Assembly: GCA_030704615.1 (NCBI GenBank)
Contig: CM060733.1
Span: forward strand, 62,870,001 to 62,930,000
DNA length: 60,000 nt
Source of the DNA: Takakia lepidozioides
Taxonomy: Eukaryota; Streptophyta; Takakiopsida; Takakiales; Takakiaceae
Reading direction: 5' to 3'
A program made the translations under genes and the position numbers. Shown here piece after piece: positions 1 to 11,716 of the stretch. Within the stretch, counting starts at the first letter, position 1. Each line of letters starts with the position of its first letter. The notes beneath the pieces were generated by a model that was not told the DNA's origin, ran no database searches, and worked only from the letters and a program-made list of their open reading frames with translations.

Positions 1-100
1 TTTTTCCTCCTCTCTGTACTGTTTTGCACCTTCAATAAATTACCAGGGTCTCTACCCCCTGTTAACCAACAAAAAGAAAAAAAAAGAAAAAAAAAAAACT
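1..100 (+). mobile_element. 3' end of LINE-like (non-LTR) retrotransposon with A-rich tail
   Basis: The segment has a T-rich stretch, an AATAAATT element, a CAGGG-pyrimidine-CCCTGTT motif and then an A-rich tail (about 70-100). The same order of motifs, with clear base similarity, occurs at about 43360-43440. That marks both as 3' ends of related plus-strand elements. Plant LINE 3' ends have this general form. No reverse transcriptase is visible here because the body would lie left of the window. Confidence 0.4.
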
Positions 101-1215
101 ACTGTTGGGCGAAATATCTCTGCAATCATCCTCAGAGAAAAATAGTACTTGCTTTCTACTACACAGATAATATAACATGCACAAACAGTACCACATCCTG
201 TCTTTTTTTCAAAAACAAAAACTAAGGGTACCAAGGTTATTACTCCAGATCAAAACTGTAAGGTTAAGTGCTGCAATAGTACTGAGATGGGTGACTTACC
301 TTGAAGTCTGGTAGATCCAAACGGTTTTTACAATGCTATCTTTTCTTTTCGTTAAGAATATCTTTTTATAAAAAAAAGGGAAAGGAAAGGCTATTCCCGT
401 TAATGTGATAAAATTGAGACAAGCAATAAAGAACCCTGTGAGAGTCATAAGGTTTGTGAGGAAAATCTGCCAGGATCCTACAAGGTGGGGACAATCACCT
501 CCAAATGCAACAACAAAACCTGAAACTGCTGACGAATCACCTAATCTGTGCAATTTCCCTGCTAATTTTGATGAGGAAATCAATTGGTGGCATCGTAAAA
601 ATAGGAACTGTAAGATGAAATCTAATATCGGCTGTGCGCCTTCATTATGCATACCTCGTATCTTTTCAAATGTTCTATTAATTAACTAATAATTGTGCCC
701 CAAAAACAAATTTGAGCTTTTGCTAACATCTCCCTACTTCACAATCTACTAGACCCTCTCTCCCCCACGGTTTCTCACCCTCTCCCCTCACTTCTCCCTG
801 ATATCTCACCCTCTCCACTACTTTTGCTTCTAGGTCTCTCACAACAGGAAATTAGCCAGTGCTGTCCCTGAGCCCTCCACATACAGCGAAGGAGCACTCA
901 TTTCTAGAAGCTTCACATACCTCCTCCTTTCCTATTGCTTATGACAGATGCTTGCAAACATGCGCACCTTGTAGTGCTGCGCCACTCTGGAAGCATCAAC
1001 ACTAAGGCCTCACGCCACCCAAATACCCCAACCCATTGGCTGCCATTCTTATTTCCCCGCCTGAACCATTCACTAATTAATTATTGTATGGAGAAGGGTA
1101 CTTATTTTTACCACACACAACCAAATCAACATCAATGGCAAGCTGCAGCCATTGCTTCCATCATTCTTTCCAAAAGTTAAGCTATTACACAAAGTCATAG
1201 ACTGTTACATCCCAG
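101..1215. other. No gene recognised; region downstream of the TGD4-like gene
   Basis: This AT-rich stretch lies 3' of the minus-strand TGD4-like gene and probably includes its 3' UTR. A pyrimidine-rich tract (about 720-840) is the only visible structure. Short open frames at 296-689 are on both strands and resemble nothing I know. Confidence 0.4.
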
Positions 1216-4200
1216 TTATCCCTCCAGTATGCGGAGCTCGGCCATAGCTTCATGCCGTGTGGGAGAGTACCAGACACATAGCTTTACGGCACCTAATGAC
1301 TCCAACGAGTAGTCAAGCCCATATGTTATCTCCTGCATTCGTGGCCACTCGTTTGGAGAAGAAGGGTCCAAGCCAAGTCTGGCATCTACACGAGCACGCA
1401 ATGGGCCTACCACCTGTACCAAATTAAGCATTAATCACTAAGTCAGATTCCCATCAAAATACATCCACGCAAAATGCGCTCTGTGACAATTTGCACTGGA
1501 TTGCAATTTGAGAGACAGCTTGAAGAATTCCACTTTACTAGAAACATTGAGTTTGTTGTTCAAAGTTACATTACAAATCCCTCTATGGCTGCAAGGTGAT
1601 GGTAAAAAGGGGGAACCTTACATTCCCTTCAGGGGCATTTCAATGCATGATGAAATCCTTGCTTTAAAGGCATCTGTGCCATCAACCCCAAGCCCCATTT
1701 GAATGAAGCCGAATGATCCGGGGGAGAGGCGGAGGGCAAAGGTGAGGGGAGCAGCAGGGGGGCCCACTACAATTGCAGAAGATTTCCCACTCTAGTGGCG
1801 AGAAAGCTCTTAATGCTAGCATTAACTTCCTGTGAGGTTTACCCCAGTGGTGTCTCCCGGGCTGCCCAACAACCACCATTTCTGTACCGGACCAAAAAGA
1901 GGTGAAGTGATGATCTATTTCATGTTTTGAAAGTGGGTCTCAAACATTAAGCAGAGTACCCAATAACATACAAATCTTTGCTAACATCACCACCCATGAA
2001 CACTGATCATTATGTGAACTCCTGTTTGCAGCTGGGCAGAACAACTCGGTAGAATCATAGAATCAAAGAACAAATTAAACCCCACATATTACACTAAGGT
2101 GCAGTGGATTTATAGCAAGGGAGGGGAAGAGCGGGGAAGGTGGGGGGGGGGTGGTGGTGGTCACTATACATCACCTGTTGCTGCAGTGTCATGGCCAAAG
2201 TGGGAAACCACCCTTCAGTACTTTCAAATGCATTTGATGATGTGGCCCCAGCAAATTTAGAATATATGGTGGATGTAGCAAATGCTGATGCTGCGCCAAG
2301 ATCAATGCGTGCACACAGATTCGTATAATCCAACAGGGATCTCTGGAAACGGCCAAACTGGGCATTTATTGCCAATGATGCAAACAGATCTGCAGTGACA
2401 GGCCCACTGCTCTCAGGCTGGGAGCATGCCGAGCTCTCAGAATCAATGTTTGCCTGGAAATTATCATTTCCACTTTTGGGTTTCAAGCCCGCACTCACTA
2501 ACCCACCTGTCATACCAACACATCTCATCAGCATATACATCATCTCACTAGATGCTGTGTAATAAGAGTCCAGCTGCTAGCATGGAAGCTGTGCATCTAG
2601 GCACAGCTATGAGTGCCCAAGAGGAGTAAGAGGAGATGAAGCTTATCTTGCTTATATACGAAATACCCATAGTAGTATCATATTAATCAAACAAAACGTT
2701 AATATCCTTCTACAATAGTCTAACAACTAGCCTCTTATTTCACACTGAGAAGAGACCCTTATCACTTACAAATGCAAAAAAAAGGAATTTCGCATCATCC
2801 AAACTGAGTACGAACAAAGAAAATAGAGAGGAGCAGGATGGAATCTCCTTCATGAAATGGTTTGCTCAGCAGATCCTCCTTTGACTGATTTCATTAAATA
2901 AACCCTTTGCCCAGATTACAATCCCTAAGAAAAGTTTACTCATTCCAATCTACATAAATTATTTTGGAGAAATATCACTTAAAGGAACTGAGGCTGGATC
3001 TGATACCACAAATGCCAGAGAGAGAGATGCAGGGGCTGGCCGCAAGAATATTGTAAGGCTTTCGGGATTGGCGCCTTCCAGGCTCTAGGATCCCTCTCTT
3101 CCATAAATTCACTGACTTCTCCACTGAGGCAGCAGCCTGAATGCGTGTTCCTGGCAGTGCGCCTGATGGGACCCTTCTTGCCCTTTGTTCTCTCCCACAT
3201 CCCAGTGGAGACCCTACACTGTGGTGCACGCCGATCCTATAGCGAAGCCCTGCTGGTGACCTGGCAGAGGCTATATCTAGTGATACTGCCTGTGGCACAT
3301 CCCAGTAGCATGCTTCACGGTCCACAAAGCACTCATGCCAAGCAGCTTCCATGATAACATGGTGATGGTCCAACTTCACCCAACACAGCCCATCCACAAA
3401 ACCAACATGGGTTACAGTATGGAGTGATGACTGAATTGCTGCCTACCGTGTGACCCGGGTTCAGTCTGAGAGAGACAGTATGCCCACCCTTCCCTTCATG
3501 AGCAACATTTTTGCAAATTGATACTTGAGGAAAGCCCAACAAATCAACACTGGCAGACACTGAAACTCACAAGCCTTCATGCCTTTGCAGATCAACCTCT
3601 CTCTAACTGATATGCACCTGCAGTCTTGCTCAATGAACAAAAGGAGCTAATCGAAATCCCAATGTTGACTCCTGACAACCTATAATACTGAGGTTCTCAA
3701 CCATTTCATACACAACAGGCCAGGAAAGACCAGTTAAGAATTCTTCTCACCTTATGCCGAAGTGTTACTCGACCTCTCCATGGGGTCCTATCATTAGGAT
3801 CTGATCCGTTGTCATTTGGAGAAGCACCTGAAAGGGAGTCGAGTTCTGAGGTAGCACCAAGGGATGTGCGAGGACCTAGCTGAAGACGTGTGCGTAGACA
3901 TAGAACATAGATGGAGCTGTCAAGGAGACGGCTAGCACATTTCTGCCACTTGTTCTTGACCTGCATTGCTGTTGGAGGAGAGTGGCTACCAAAGTTTTGA
4001 TTTTGTTGAGGACTATCCTTCCCAAACAATCGCTGCGCCCGAACACGCCCTGTTAGTGTGGCCCACCTGCATATGCTTCCTGTGAGTGAAATTTTCAAGC
4101 AATGAACATTCATGATGTTACCCTAATCATCTCAGTGAGCGAACCAATAAACCAGACAGAAGTGGATGTAAACACAGCCCCTTTCGAGGTATTTCAAATG

Positions 4201-4951
4201 GAAGCGGGTTCATTTATGGCCCAGCCTGAATTTTTCAGCAACAGAGGAGTAGGGGTATAGGAGATTTGGGAGACCAGAACGTCCCCCGTATCACCAATAA
4301 AATAGACATGATGCTATGAGAATCCAGAGTCACTTCCCCTGACACTAGAAAGCTTGAAGGCAGGGGCCGGCTATCACCCACCCAAATCATATCAAGAAAA
4401 GAGACATTCGATTCTTCAGGCAGGGCCTGAACTCTTCAGATCACGACCCAAAGCAGAGGAGACTGTCTTGTTACCTGGTCTTGTTACCGGTCCTTCAACG
4501 ACTCTGACAGCCAATTCAGTTTCAATATTTTGTTGAATCAGGTTGGAGAGAAGGACTCCCGCGGTAGGTGCCACCAATAGACACTGAGGCAAAAGTAGCC
4601 TTTCATCCTTTTTCTGGAGCATTTTATGTCTGTCTCAAAATTTGCAAGAAGAGAGGCCAGGAAATACAAGAACGAAAAACAGCGAGCCTACCAATGCGAG
4701 CCTCCTGAGCTGGCGAGGACGCGGTCAAGAACGAGGCCACCCCCCGAGTCAGGGTCGAGGGCGTACGAGGGCATACACGGCACCCATAGAAAGCGCTGCA
4801 TCATCAGCAACTGTTGCGATCTTGAGAGGTGTGTTCCTTGCAGCATGCCCAGCGGTGGGGGCTCACTGGGCAGAGTGTGCACCACCGCATCTAATGACCG
4901 AGAGGACTCCACTTCCTCATTCCAGAACTGCGCTGCAAGCACTGACTTCAT
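1216..4951 (-). CDS. TGD4: TGD4-like chloroplast outer-envelope lipid transfer protein, about six exons
   Basis: TGD4 (TRIGALACTOSYLDIACYLGLYCEROL 4) is a beta-barrel-like outer-envelope protein that binds phosphatidic acid and helps move ER lipids into chloroplasts. Approximate exons, read 5' to 3' on the minus strand: 4951-4692, 4599-4475, 4083-3751, 3455-2977, 2506-2175 and 1413-1216. The start ATG at 4951 gives a short leader before PLGML-type and SRSQQL motifs that match the family N-terminus. Exon 4 holds the FVDREACYWDVP block and the PYNILAASP...SGICG block. Exon 5 holds LAINAQFGRFQ and ends in LQQQ at a good CAG/GTGATG donor. Exon 6 continues with VVGP and ends in YSPTRHEAMAELR plus a stop. 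These blocks follow the order in Arabidopsis TGD4 (recalled, not searched). Exons 2 and 4 have uncertain borders. The predicted protein is somewhat longer than the roughly 480-residue Arabidopsis protein. Confidence 0.85.
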
Positions 4952-5289
4952 TTCAATCTCTCTCCCCTCTAACTCGTCAGATCCCCTATGTATCCAGGAT
5001 GGGACGAGTGAGAAACACCGCCCAGCGCGTGCATCACACTGACCCTGCAAGAGACGGAAGGCCTGTGCGACCAAGTCCCCAACACAAACTGCCTACCGTC
5101 TCCTCCAGCAGAGAAGAGTGATTGAATGAAAATCTCGGTATCATCCATCAAAACCCAACATATTATGTTGTGTTCTCAAGGTGATATGTCCTGAAGCTGG
5201 ACTTGCACCAGATTTTGCTGTGAGACTGCATATGTAGCTAAACGCACCAGTATGATGGATGCTATAAAGTATTTGAAACATTGGGCGAG

Positions 5290-5415
5290 CAAGATGTGTT
5301 ATCAGGGTGGTAGCAGTATATGCTCAGCCTCGGTGCATGGTGGGGAGGCCCTCCAACTCTTTGAACAAATGCAACAAGAACGCTTAAAGTATAGGGTAAG
5401 GCCCGATGGACGTAA
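5290..5415 (+). pseudogene. PPR-protein gene fragment
   Basis: One frame encodes HGGEALQLFEQMQQERLK followed by RPDG. This matches the second helix and loop of a pentatricopeptide motif of the plant PLS/DYW kind. No further motifs continue on either side, so it looks like a relic of a duplicated PPR gene. About 5411-5469 also forms a small hairpin from CGTAAGGTGCC and its complement. Confidence 0.4.
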
Positions 5416-5803
5416 GGTGCCTCGAGAGGAGGAACATTCAGCGTAAGGTCGAGAGGATGGCACCTTACGCCCAGTAAGGTACCTCCACATACACTAAGAA
5501 ATTTGAGCCAGTTCTTTACGCAGAATGGCATTATGTTTACGTCACTAGTCACTTACTCTGATTCCATGAAAAAAATAAAAATAAAAGAAATCCATGAGTC
5601 CACATTATGGCCTCCCGTCTACAGTGGAGCATTTGACTGCATCATGTGGACCTTAACATGATTGGATGAGGCAAAGGACTTTGTTAATAATATATGTACC
5701 AATTGAACCAGGTCATGCTTCAGTGTGGGATGGGCCGGCAGAATGCATAGCGATGTGAAGCGAGCCGTTCACATGCTAAGGAATTCCAAAAATGCCTTGA
5801 TGT

Positions 5804-6825
5804 GAAATGCATCGCAATTCACTTGATCCACCCCCTAAAAGTACGCAATTCAATTGAACTGCTAAAACTAGCTTGAAAACAACCCTAATTTGCAATTCAA
5901 TTCAATTGCTACTTGAATTGTCAAGTAGCAATTCAATTGAATTGTAATCTATAATTTTTAACTTATTTCTGTATATAATATATATGTGTATATATTCATA
6001 TTATATATATATGTATACAAAAATATAAGCTGAAAATACATGTTGCCCGTCTGTCTATCCTTTGCCCGTGGTAAGGCCTGAGCACGAGATAAGCCTAAGA
6101 AAGAGCGAGAGAGGGAGAGAGAGAGAGGAAGTCACGAAGCGCTTGCCCTAAGAGCGCCTCTTTGTGGATGTTGGTGCCAATATATGGCTATGTACATATA
6201 CCAAACAATGTAAGAGTATCAACGTATAAGAGTTTGATATATTAAACTCTGTATGGAACACACATCCCAACTTCAACATGATACCTTTGTAAGGGTATCA
6301 AAACAATATTATTTTTTATAATTCTCAAGATGAACAGGGGTTGTGTCCTGGGGCCAAATACTAGTGCCAGGGAACTACATGATGATGCAGGGGAAGCCTT
6401 TCATCAATTGTTAGGTTTGATTTTGTCTGTTTCTTTCAGAGCCCGCCATGTTTCTTTTGCCAGTGAATCGCAGCAGGAAGCTGCTGATCTCTCTCCCTCT
6501 CTGGCTCTCCCTCTCTCGCTGAGGCTGGCTTCACAACTCCACGATTCCCTAAGGGACACAAGATAGAGGGGCAACAAGAGTAGATGGGCAACATGTATTT
6601 TTAGCTTATACTCTCATATATGTATAGTATAACTTGAATATATATATTATATATATCATATACAGAAAAAGTTAAAAATTATAGATTACAATTCAATTGA
6701 ATTGTGAGTTGACAATTCAATTGAATTGCCAATTAGCTTGAAAACAACCTAGTTAAGCTAGTTTTAGCAGTTCAATTGAATTGCGTACTTTTAGGGGGGT
6801 GATCAAGTGAATTGCGATGCATTTC
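5804..6825. mobile_element. Non-autonomous element with about 250-bp terminal inverted repeats
   Basis: The left arm (5804 to about 6060) and right arm (about 6575 to 6825) are imperfect reverse complements. The outermost bases are GAAATGCATCGCAATTCAC and its complement. Inside are repeated CAATTCAATTGAATTG blocks, an ATATAT tract and an ATGTTGCCC inner border. The 510-bp centre has a GA-rich tract (about 6105-6130) and no convincing gene. I could not find a clean target-site duplication, so the superfamily is unassigned. Confidence 0.7.
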
Positions 6826-6827
6826 TC

Positions 6828-7790
6828 AGACTGGTATCATGCCAGAAAACTGATTTACAATCGGGTCGAAAACCCCACTAATATGGTGCCAAAGTTCAGA
6901 CTGGTATCATACCAGAAAACTGACTTATAATCAGGTTACAACCCATAAAAACCAAAAAGGATTAAGGTTGAGAAGCCGAATCGTATCAGATGCCCCACTG
7001 AAGCAGTATGTAGCGTCAATCGTCATGCAGCAAAATGTCTGCTCAGGTGGGATCATCTTGTGCTGGAACATATGCAGTGCTATCAAACCTTGGTGCGCAC
7101 CAGTTTTGGATTAGTGTATGGGGGCGAGGCTGGGTATCAGCAGGTAAGGGTATCACAGTAGGGTACCAGACCAGGCAGGTATAAAAAACTGGCATTACCC
7201 CAGGCAGGGGGCAATATAGTAAAACTCTAATACCTGGGCTCCTACCAGACCCAACCTGGTTTCGCAAGGAACACAACTTTGTCAATACCAGTACTCTGTC
7301 TTCCGCCGTCGCTTGCACCCTAGGTATCAATATGCTATTCAAAAATCTGCTTAGGCTCGGAGCAGTGTCTCATTTATCAGCCTGTATGGCTCTTGTAAGG
7401 TTATTTTCTCCTTACCATCTTTGTACCTCCTTGTTATTATAAATAAAGGCACTAAGCGGCTGAAATGGTGAACTTCAGCAGCTGAAGTGTGGCATTCAGC
7501 TTCAAAATAATTATTATTTTTTAGATCTGTCCAAATTATACCTGCCATGGAGAATTTCTGCCATGGAGCTCTATTGATCTACCCCCAATATAAGATTTGA
7601 AATTTGCAATACTGATACCATACCATACCATGCCAAACCAAACAATGTACATACCAGATTGGTACATGAAAAGTTTAATATCTACTTTGATACCATTACC
7701 TGCCAGGTATGAAGGAGGCCTCTTCACCGACAATACCAGAACCTGGCTGGTATGAAATGTTTATGATACCGGTCCAACAATGGTGCGCAC
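6828..7790. repeat. Diverged repeats of TACCAG / CTGGTA motifs
   Basis: A block starting CAGACTGGTATCATNCCAG occurs at 6828 and again at 6897. Through to about 7770 the sequence is rich in short facing motifs (ACCAGACCAGG, CTGGTA, ACCAGATTGGTAC, AACCTGGCTGGTATG). The units are too diverged to give a clear period. No gene is supported; open frames here are chance. Confidence 0.45.
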
Positions 7791-8157
7791 CACCTTAAGA
7801 TGCATGTTTTGATACATATGAAAAAAGAACTTTTAGGCTCCATAATTTACAAGGTGAACGAAGTTAGGTGACCGAAGGTAGTAACCTGTAATTTTTAATT
7901 TTCATTTATTTTTCTCTTATTTGTTTTTTCTTTTTCTCCTATTAGGATGGCATAAGTAAATGATATGATTATCCAATATTCTAATTTGTCATAACTAGTA
8001 GATTCATCCCATCCAGCTTAGTTGCTATTGAAAGGTCTTTCTCTCCTTGATTCTCCCAAGGACAATCAAGATTTCATCTCAAAATTTTCTCCCATATTCC
8101 ATCGTCGGCAAACAAAGCACTATCTCTCCTTGATTTTATCATGGACAATCAAAATTA
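7791..8157. repeat. AT-rich spacer with a roughly 37-bp direct repeat next to the transposon end
   Basis: TCTCTCCTTGATT followed by GGACAATCAA occurs at about 8040-8075 and again at about 8121-8152, with some differences. The second copy ends just before the left end of the transposon at 8158. Nothing else is recognisable. Confidence 0.45.
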
Positions 8158-8394
8158 GGAGGTTAGCTATTTCATGAGCATGAGCGGCATGAGCGGAGTA
8201 GTAAGACAATCGGTTTTCATGAGCAGAAGTACAAATTCTGCAAATAAAAAATATAAAAAATATTATTTTAATGGGATGTGTCAGAAAAAGAAAAAGAAAA
8301 ACCAATATAATATTCATTGTTTGAAGTAGAAATTGTAATTTTGAAAGCCGTGCTCATGATATTTCGTCTTCCGCTCATGCGAATTCCGAGCGAC

Positions 8395-8712
8395 ATCTGC
8401 AAAAATGGCGCCGAATTTCGCGGTAATAGGTTCCGCAAGCAGAAAAATCAGCGACGTATTGCGCGGTAATAGGTGTCTCCGGCGAAAAATGGTGCGGAAT
8501 TTCGCAGTTATAGGTCCCAACTTCATTGAAGTGTAAGCCCAAAATTTGGAAATGTGACGCCGAATTCCGGTACATGGTTCCGGGCATTGCACAAATGTTG
8601 GGCAGTTCTAGGCCATGTAACTGGAAATTCGGCGCCATTTTTCCAGACAATGTTGGGACTTAGCCAGTTTTCGGCCCAAAAAAAAGAAATTCGGCGCCAT
8701 TTTTCCAGAAAT
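8395..8712. repeat. Subterminal GGCGCC-centred palindromes of copy 1
   Basis: Variants of AAATGGCGCCGAATTTCGC recur near 8402, 8488, 8550, 8630 and 8690 between the element's left end and its transposase gene. They are diverged forms of the palindrome that makes the large arrays at 50.8-52.5 and 58.3-59.1 kb. This ties both regions to the same transposon family. Confidence 0.6.
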
Positions 8713-8982
8713 GGCCCCCTCAACTGTAATTGTTGGAACTCAGTTTTCTGGAAGATTTGCAAAAAAAATCTGCCGCCATCTTTGTATTGATTCTGTTTCG
8801 ACATTGAACTGCCACTGGACGTCAACGGATATCCAGCAGTCCCTAGTGTTTAAAAGACATCACTTTAATATTGTCTGTCTCATTCCAGGAGTTTTGGGGT
8901 GCAATTCATTACACTGCAAAACAAAGTCTAATGCATCAAAATGCAATTGCAAATATCCATATGGTGGATTCTCTTTTCTCCA

Positions 8983-11690
8983 TCAATGATTTCTGGAATC
9001 CCGGCGGAGGAGTTTGTGCAGCTCGTTCACGCTCAACGCTGGTGCATGAATAAAGTCATCAATAGTCAAGTTCATCCTCAACCTCTTCAGGTAAATGTAA
9101 TACAGATGCTTGCACGGATAATACTTTGACCTCTTTTTTGCTTCCATCAACGAGAAGTCCGTACAATTGCAAGTCGACTCCACTCCAATCGTAATTGTGT
9201 ATACGTCGTCGCGTACAGCTGAGCCGGCCGTTGCCATCTGATAAACACGCCCAAGGCCGGGTGGGGGTACGTTCACGGAGCTCTGAATAGTGCAAGCCAT
9301 CCCAAGAGCATTGGCAATCCGAGTCTCATTCAACTTGTTGGGAGGGTGTCGTCTCTTCACTCTTCCGAATCGCATTGTGGGATGTGCAGAATTATCCAAT
9401 CCGTCTCTACTAGACCGAGCAGTCTGCAATGGCTGGGTCTGAGGAACTAGAAACGAGTGGGTCGGGACGTCTGTGAGTTGCACCATTTGAAATCCTGCTG
9501 CAGAAAGAGCATCTGCCTCATTCTGAGAGAGGTTGCAACCCGGTGCAACAAGCCAGACGCCCGGAGGCTCCGGCATTCCCTGAATCCCGTATTTGGGCTT
9601 GCCAAATACACAGGTCATTATGTCGTGCCTACAGAACCAAAACGTCTGCGTTGTGGCGTGAGAGAATGTGGGAGTCAAAAATCTGCCGCTGAAACAAGGT
9701 GCAGGTACAGCACCATGTGGGTTCCTCCGAATCATCTCACCACAGCATGCTCTCGTATCCACTCGGATGGCGCAACACTTCCCTCGAAATGCCGGCAATG
9801 TCCTTGCAATTCTCCACTGTGACTCCGACACTCTTGTCTCCACAATGGGTATGTTGTACTGCGTTACTACAGATGGCTCGTTATGTTCCTCGGGCACGTG
9901 CCATGTGCTCAAAAGAGATGGCGATCTTGAACGTGCAGGACTTGCGGTGCTCGACGAGACCTCCTCGGGCAACATCACGGGACCACGAGGGAGCGTGCAA
10001 ATATTCTTGTCAGAATCCTCTTCTCTGCCAGGTGCCTCGTCAAGTCTTCGTCTCACTGGACGGGTGTGAACATCTTCTTCCAAGTGTTGGCCTCTTCGAA
10101 GCAATGGCGTGTCCCGAAGGCCCTCTCGCAAGGCTGCCGCCCACTTGCGAGGATTCTTCGATCTGGAGGCAGTCCGCATCAGCATTTTCTGCTTGTCCGG
10201 CCCCAAGCCCCACTGTTTCCCTTTCAAGAACTCGTTGTATCTGCATTGCTGCATAATTGACCTGACAACGTTGTGGCAGTGAGGATGTCTACCAGATGCG
10301 CCGCAGAGGAGGCACGCCAGGAAGAATGTACTGATTCGGCCATGTTTGTTGTCGGCATGTCGGTGTCGGAGTCCAGACACATTTCCTGCACATGCAAATG
10401 TTGAGGTTACAAGCAAGTTACAAATAACGAGTAGCATAATATTCAACGGGACGCGAATTCGTCCAACTCACCTCCCGCATATAGTCGCCGAACTGGAGGA
10501 AACGATAATGCCACCATGCTAGCCAACTGACCATTGCTCCCTCGTCTGATTTCTTTACAGCACCTGACGTTGTCCACCAAGCCCGTATACATGCAAATTG
10601 TGTCTCTGCATCATCCAAGGTGGGAGTACGCTTCCACGCAAAACACATGGAACGGTGCTCATCTCTGAAATCTGGCGTTACGAGCCGGGTTGTGTACTGC
10701 GACAAGCTCTGCAGAAAATGGAACCCACAAGATCTCTCCTTGTCTTCCATCGGAACATTGGGTCTTCCCCGTACACCCTTCGGATGGCAGCCCAATTTGC
10801 TTGTGCGTTGTCCGCCATGAAACCACGGAAATTGGGAGAGGGCAATCCCGCCTTGGCAATCTGTTCGTTTATTCCCTGCCAAAGAAGCATATCCGATTGT
10901 GTGTCCTCTCCTTTCATCTCACAAATAGCAATTGTCATTAGCATCCTGCAGTGGGTGTCGTAGACATGTGCAGCCATTGTCACCCACTGGTGATTTGTAA
11001 TTCGCTTGATATGGTCGAACATGACCCAACTGTTTGACAAGTCCTCACTCGTCATCCGGTCGACCAATTCGACGCCGCTGCCAGGCCTACACGTGGACAT
11101 TTTGAATACGAAACAACGATCTGCCTCAGTCCCTTGTCCAGGAAACCTACTTTCCATGAATGTAGTCATATCCACATCGCCGCTTCACCTCCAAAATGGA
11201 GTGCATATCCGAACCACGCCCAATTTTCTGTTTGCAGGAGACAATGTAGTTTCGGACATTCGGTGAACAGACGTGGGACACCGACTCCAGCAATGCCTCC
11301 ATTCCCTTCTCATCGAGAGGAACTCTGTCGGAGCCATCTTCCGACATAATTCTGGCCAATGTCATCTTATGGGCGGCCTGCAGCTGTATCTGTTTGGGTT
11401 TGGCACCTAACCTCCTCCTGAACGAGCTGCTTTGCGTCGTGGGCAACCTCCCGCGAATTCCCCCTTGCCAATTTATGACAATGGGAACCAACGTGTATGC
11501 AAGCTCGTGTGAGGTCAGGGAAACGGTGCAACACATAGAATTGCTTGGCATTACAAACAGACATGCAATGTGGTGATTTTTTGCAATGCGCACACTTAAA
11601 TGTGGAGTTTGGAACCTTCTCCTGAGCTCGAAATGGTTGATGAGTTGTGCCTGTCCAATCCGTCTCGTTCCTATAACCTCTGGATTTAAA
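8983..11690 (-). pseudogene. SWIM-finger DDE transposase, frameshifted copy 1
   Basis: The product would be the element's transposase. Pieces in order from the 5' side: a CAHCKKS-type zinc motif (about 11610), a first catalytic-type Asp in VMFDHIKR (about 11020), a second in FMADNAQANW (about 10815), CGFH (a C-x2-H motif, about 10720), Glu in NMAESVH (about 10345), and a C-terminal SWIM finger CNC...CKH (about 9110-9190) before a stop at 8983. The reading frame is broken near 11160, 10755 and 10300; the last break is a 7-base loss relative to copy 2. An intron of about 90 bp (about 10378-10472) is shared with copy 2. D, D, C-x2-H, E plus a SWIM finger is typical of Mutator-like transposases. 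The exact superfamily is not settled. Confidence 0.75.
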
Positions 11691-11716
11691 GTAGAAGCAA
11701 GTTGAAGAGCTTAAGG

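Larger units (their letters stand above)
8158..11716 (-). mobile_element. DNA transposon copy 1, 5'-truncated, SWIM-transposase family
   Basis: The left end, GGAGGTTAGCTATTTCATGA, matches the start of the larger copy at 45922, and both then show tandem CATGAGC-type heptamers. Next come diverged GGCGCC-centred palindromes (8395-8712) and then the transposase pseudogene on the minus strand. Similarity to copy 2 stops near 11716, inside the 5' part of the transposase gene, so the right end and any further genes are missing. The flanks left of 8158 and 45922 are unrelated, which supports these as true termini. Confidence 0.7.

Noticed and set aside
6330-6566. Protein gene inside the foldback element
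   Set aside because: Seventy-eight codons with no known motif, in a GA/CT-rich stretch of a non-autonomous element.
8523-8990. Overlapping small frames left of transposase copy 1
   Set aside because: They run through the diverged palindromes on both strands and have no independent support.
9668-10256. Plus-strand frames over the transposase
   Set aside because: They are shadows of the minus-strand transposase, whose SWIM and catalytic motifs are clear.
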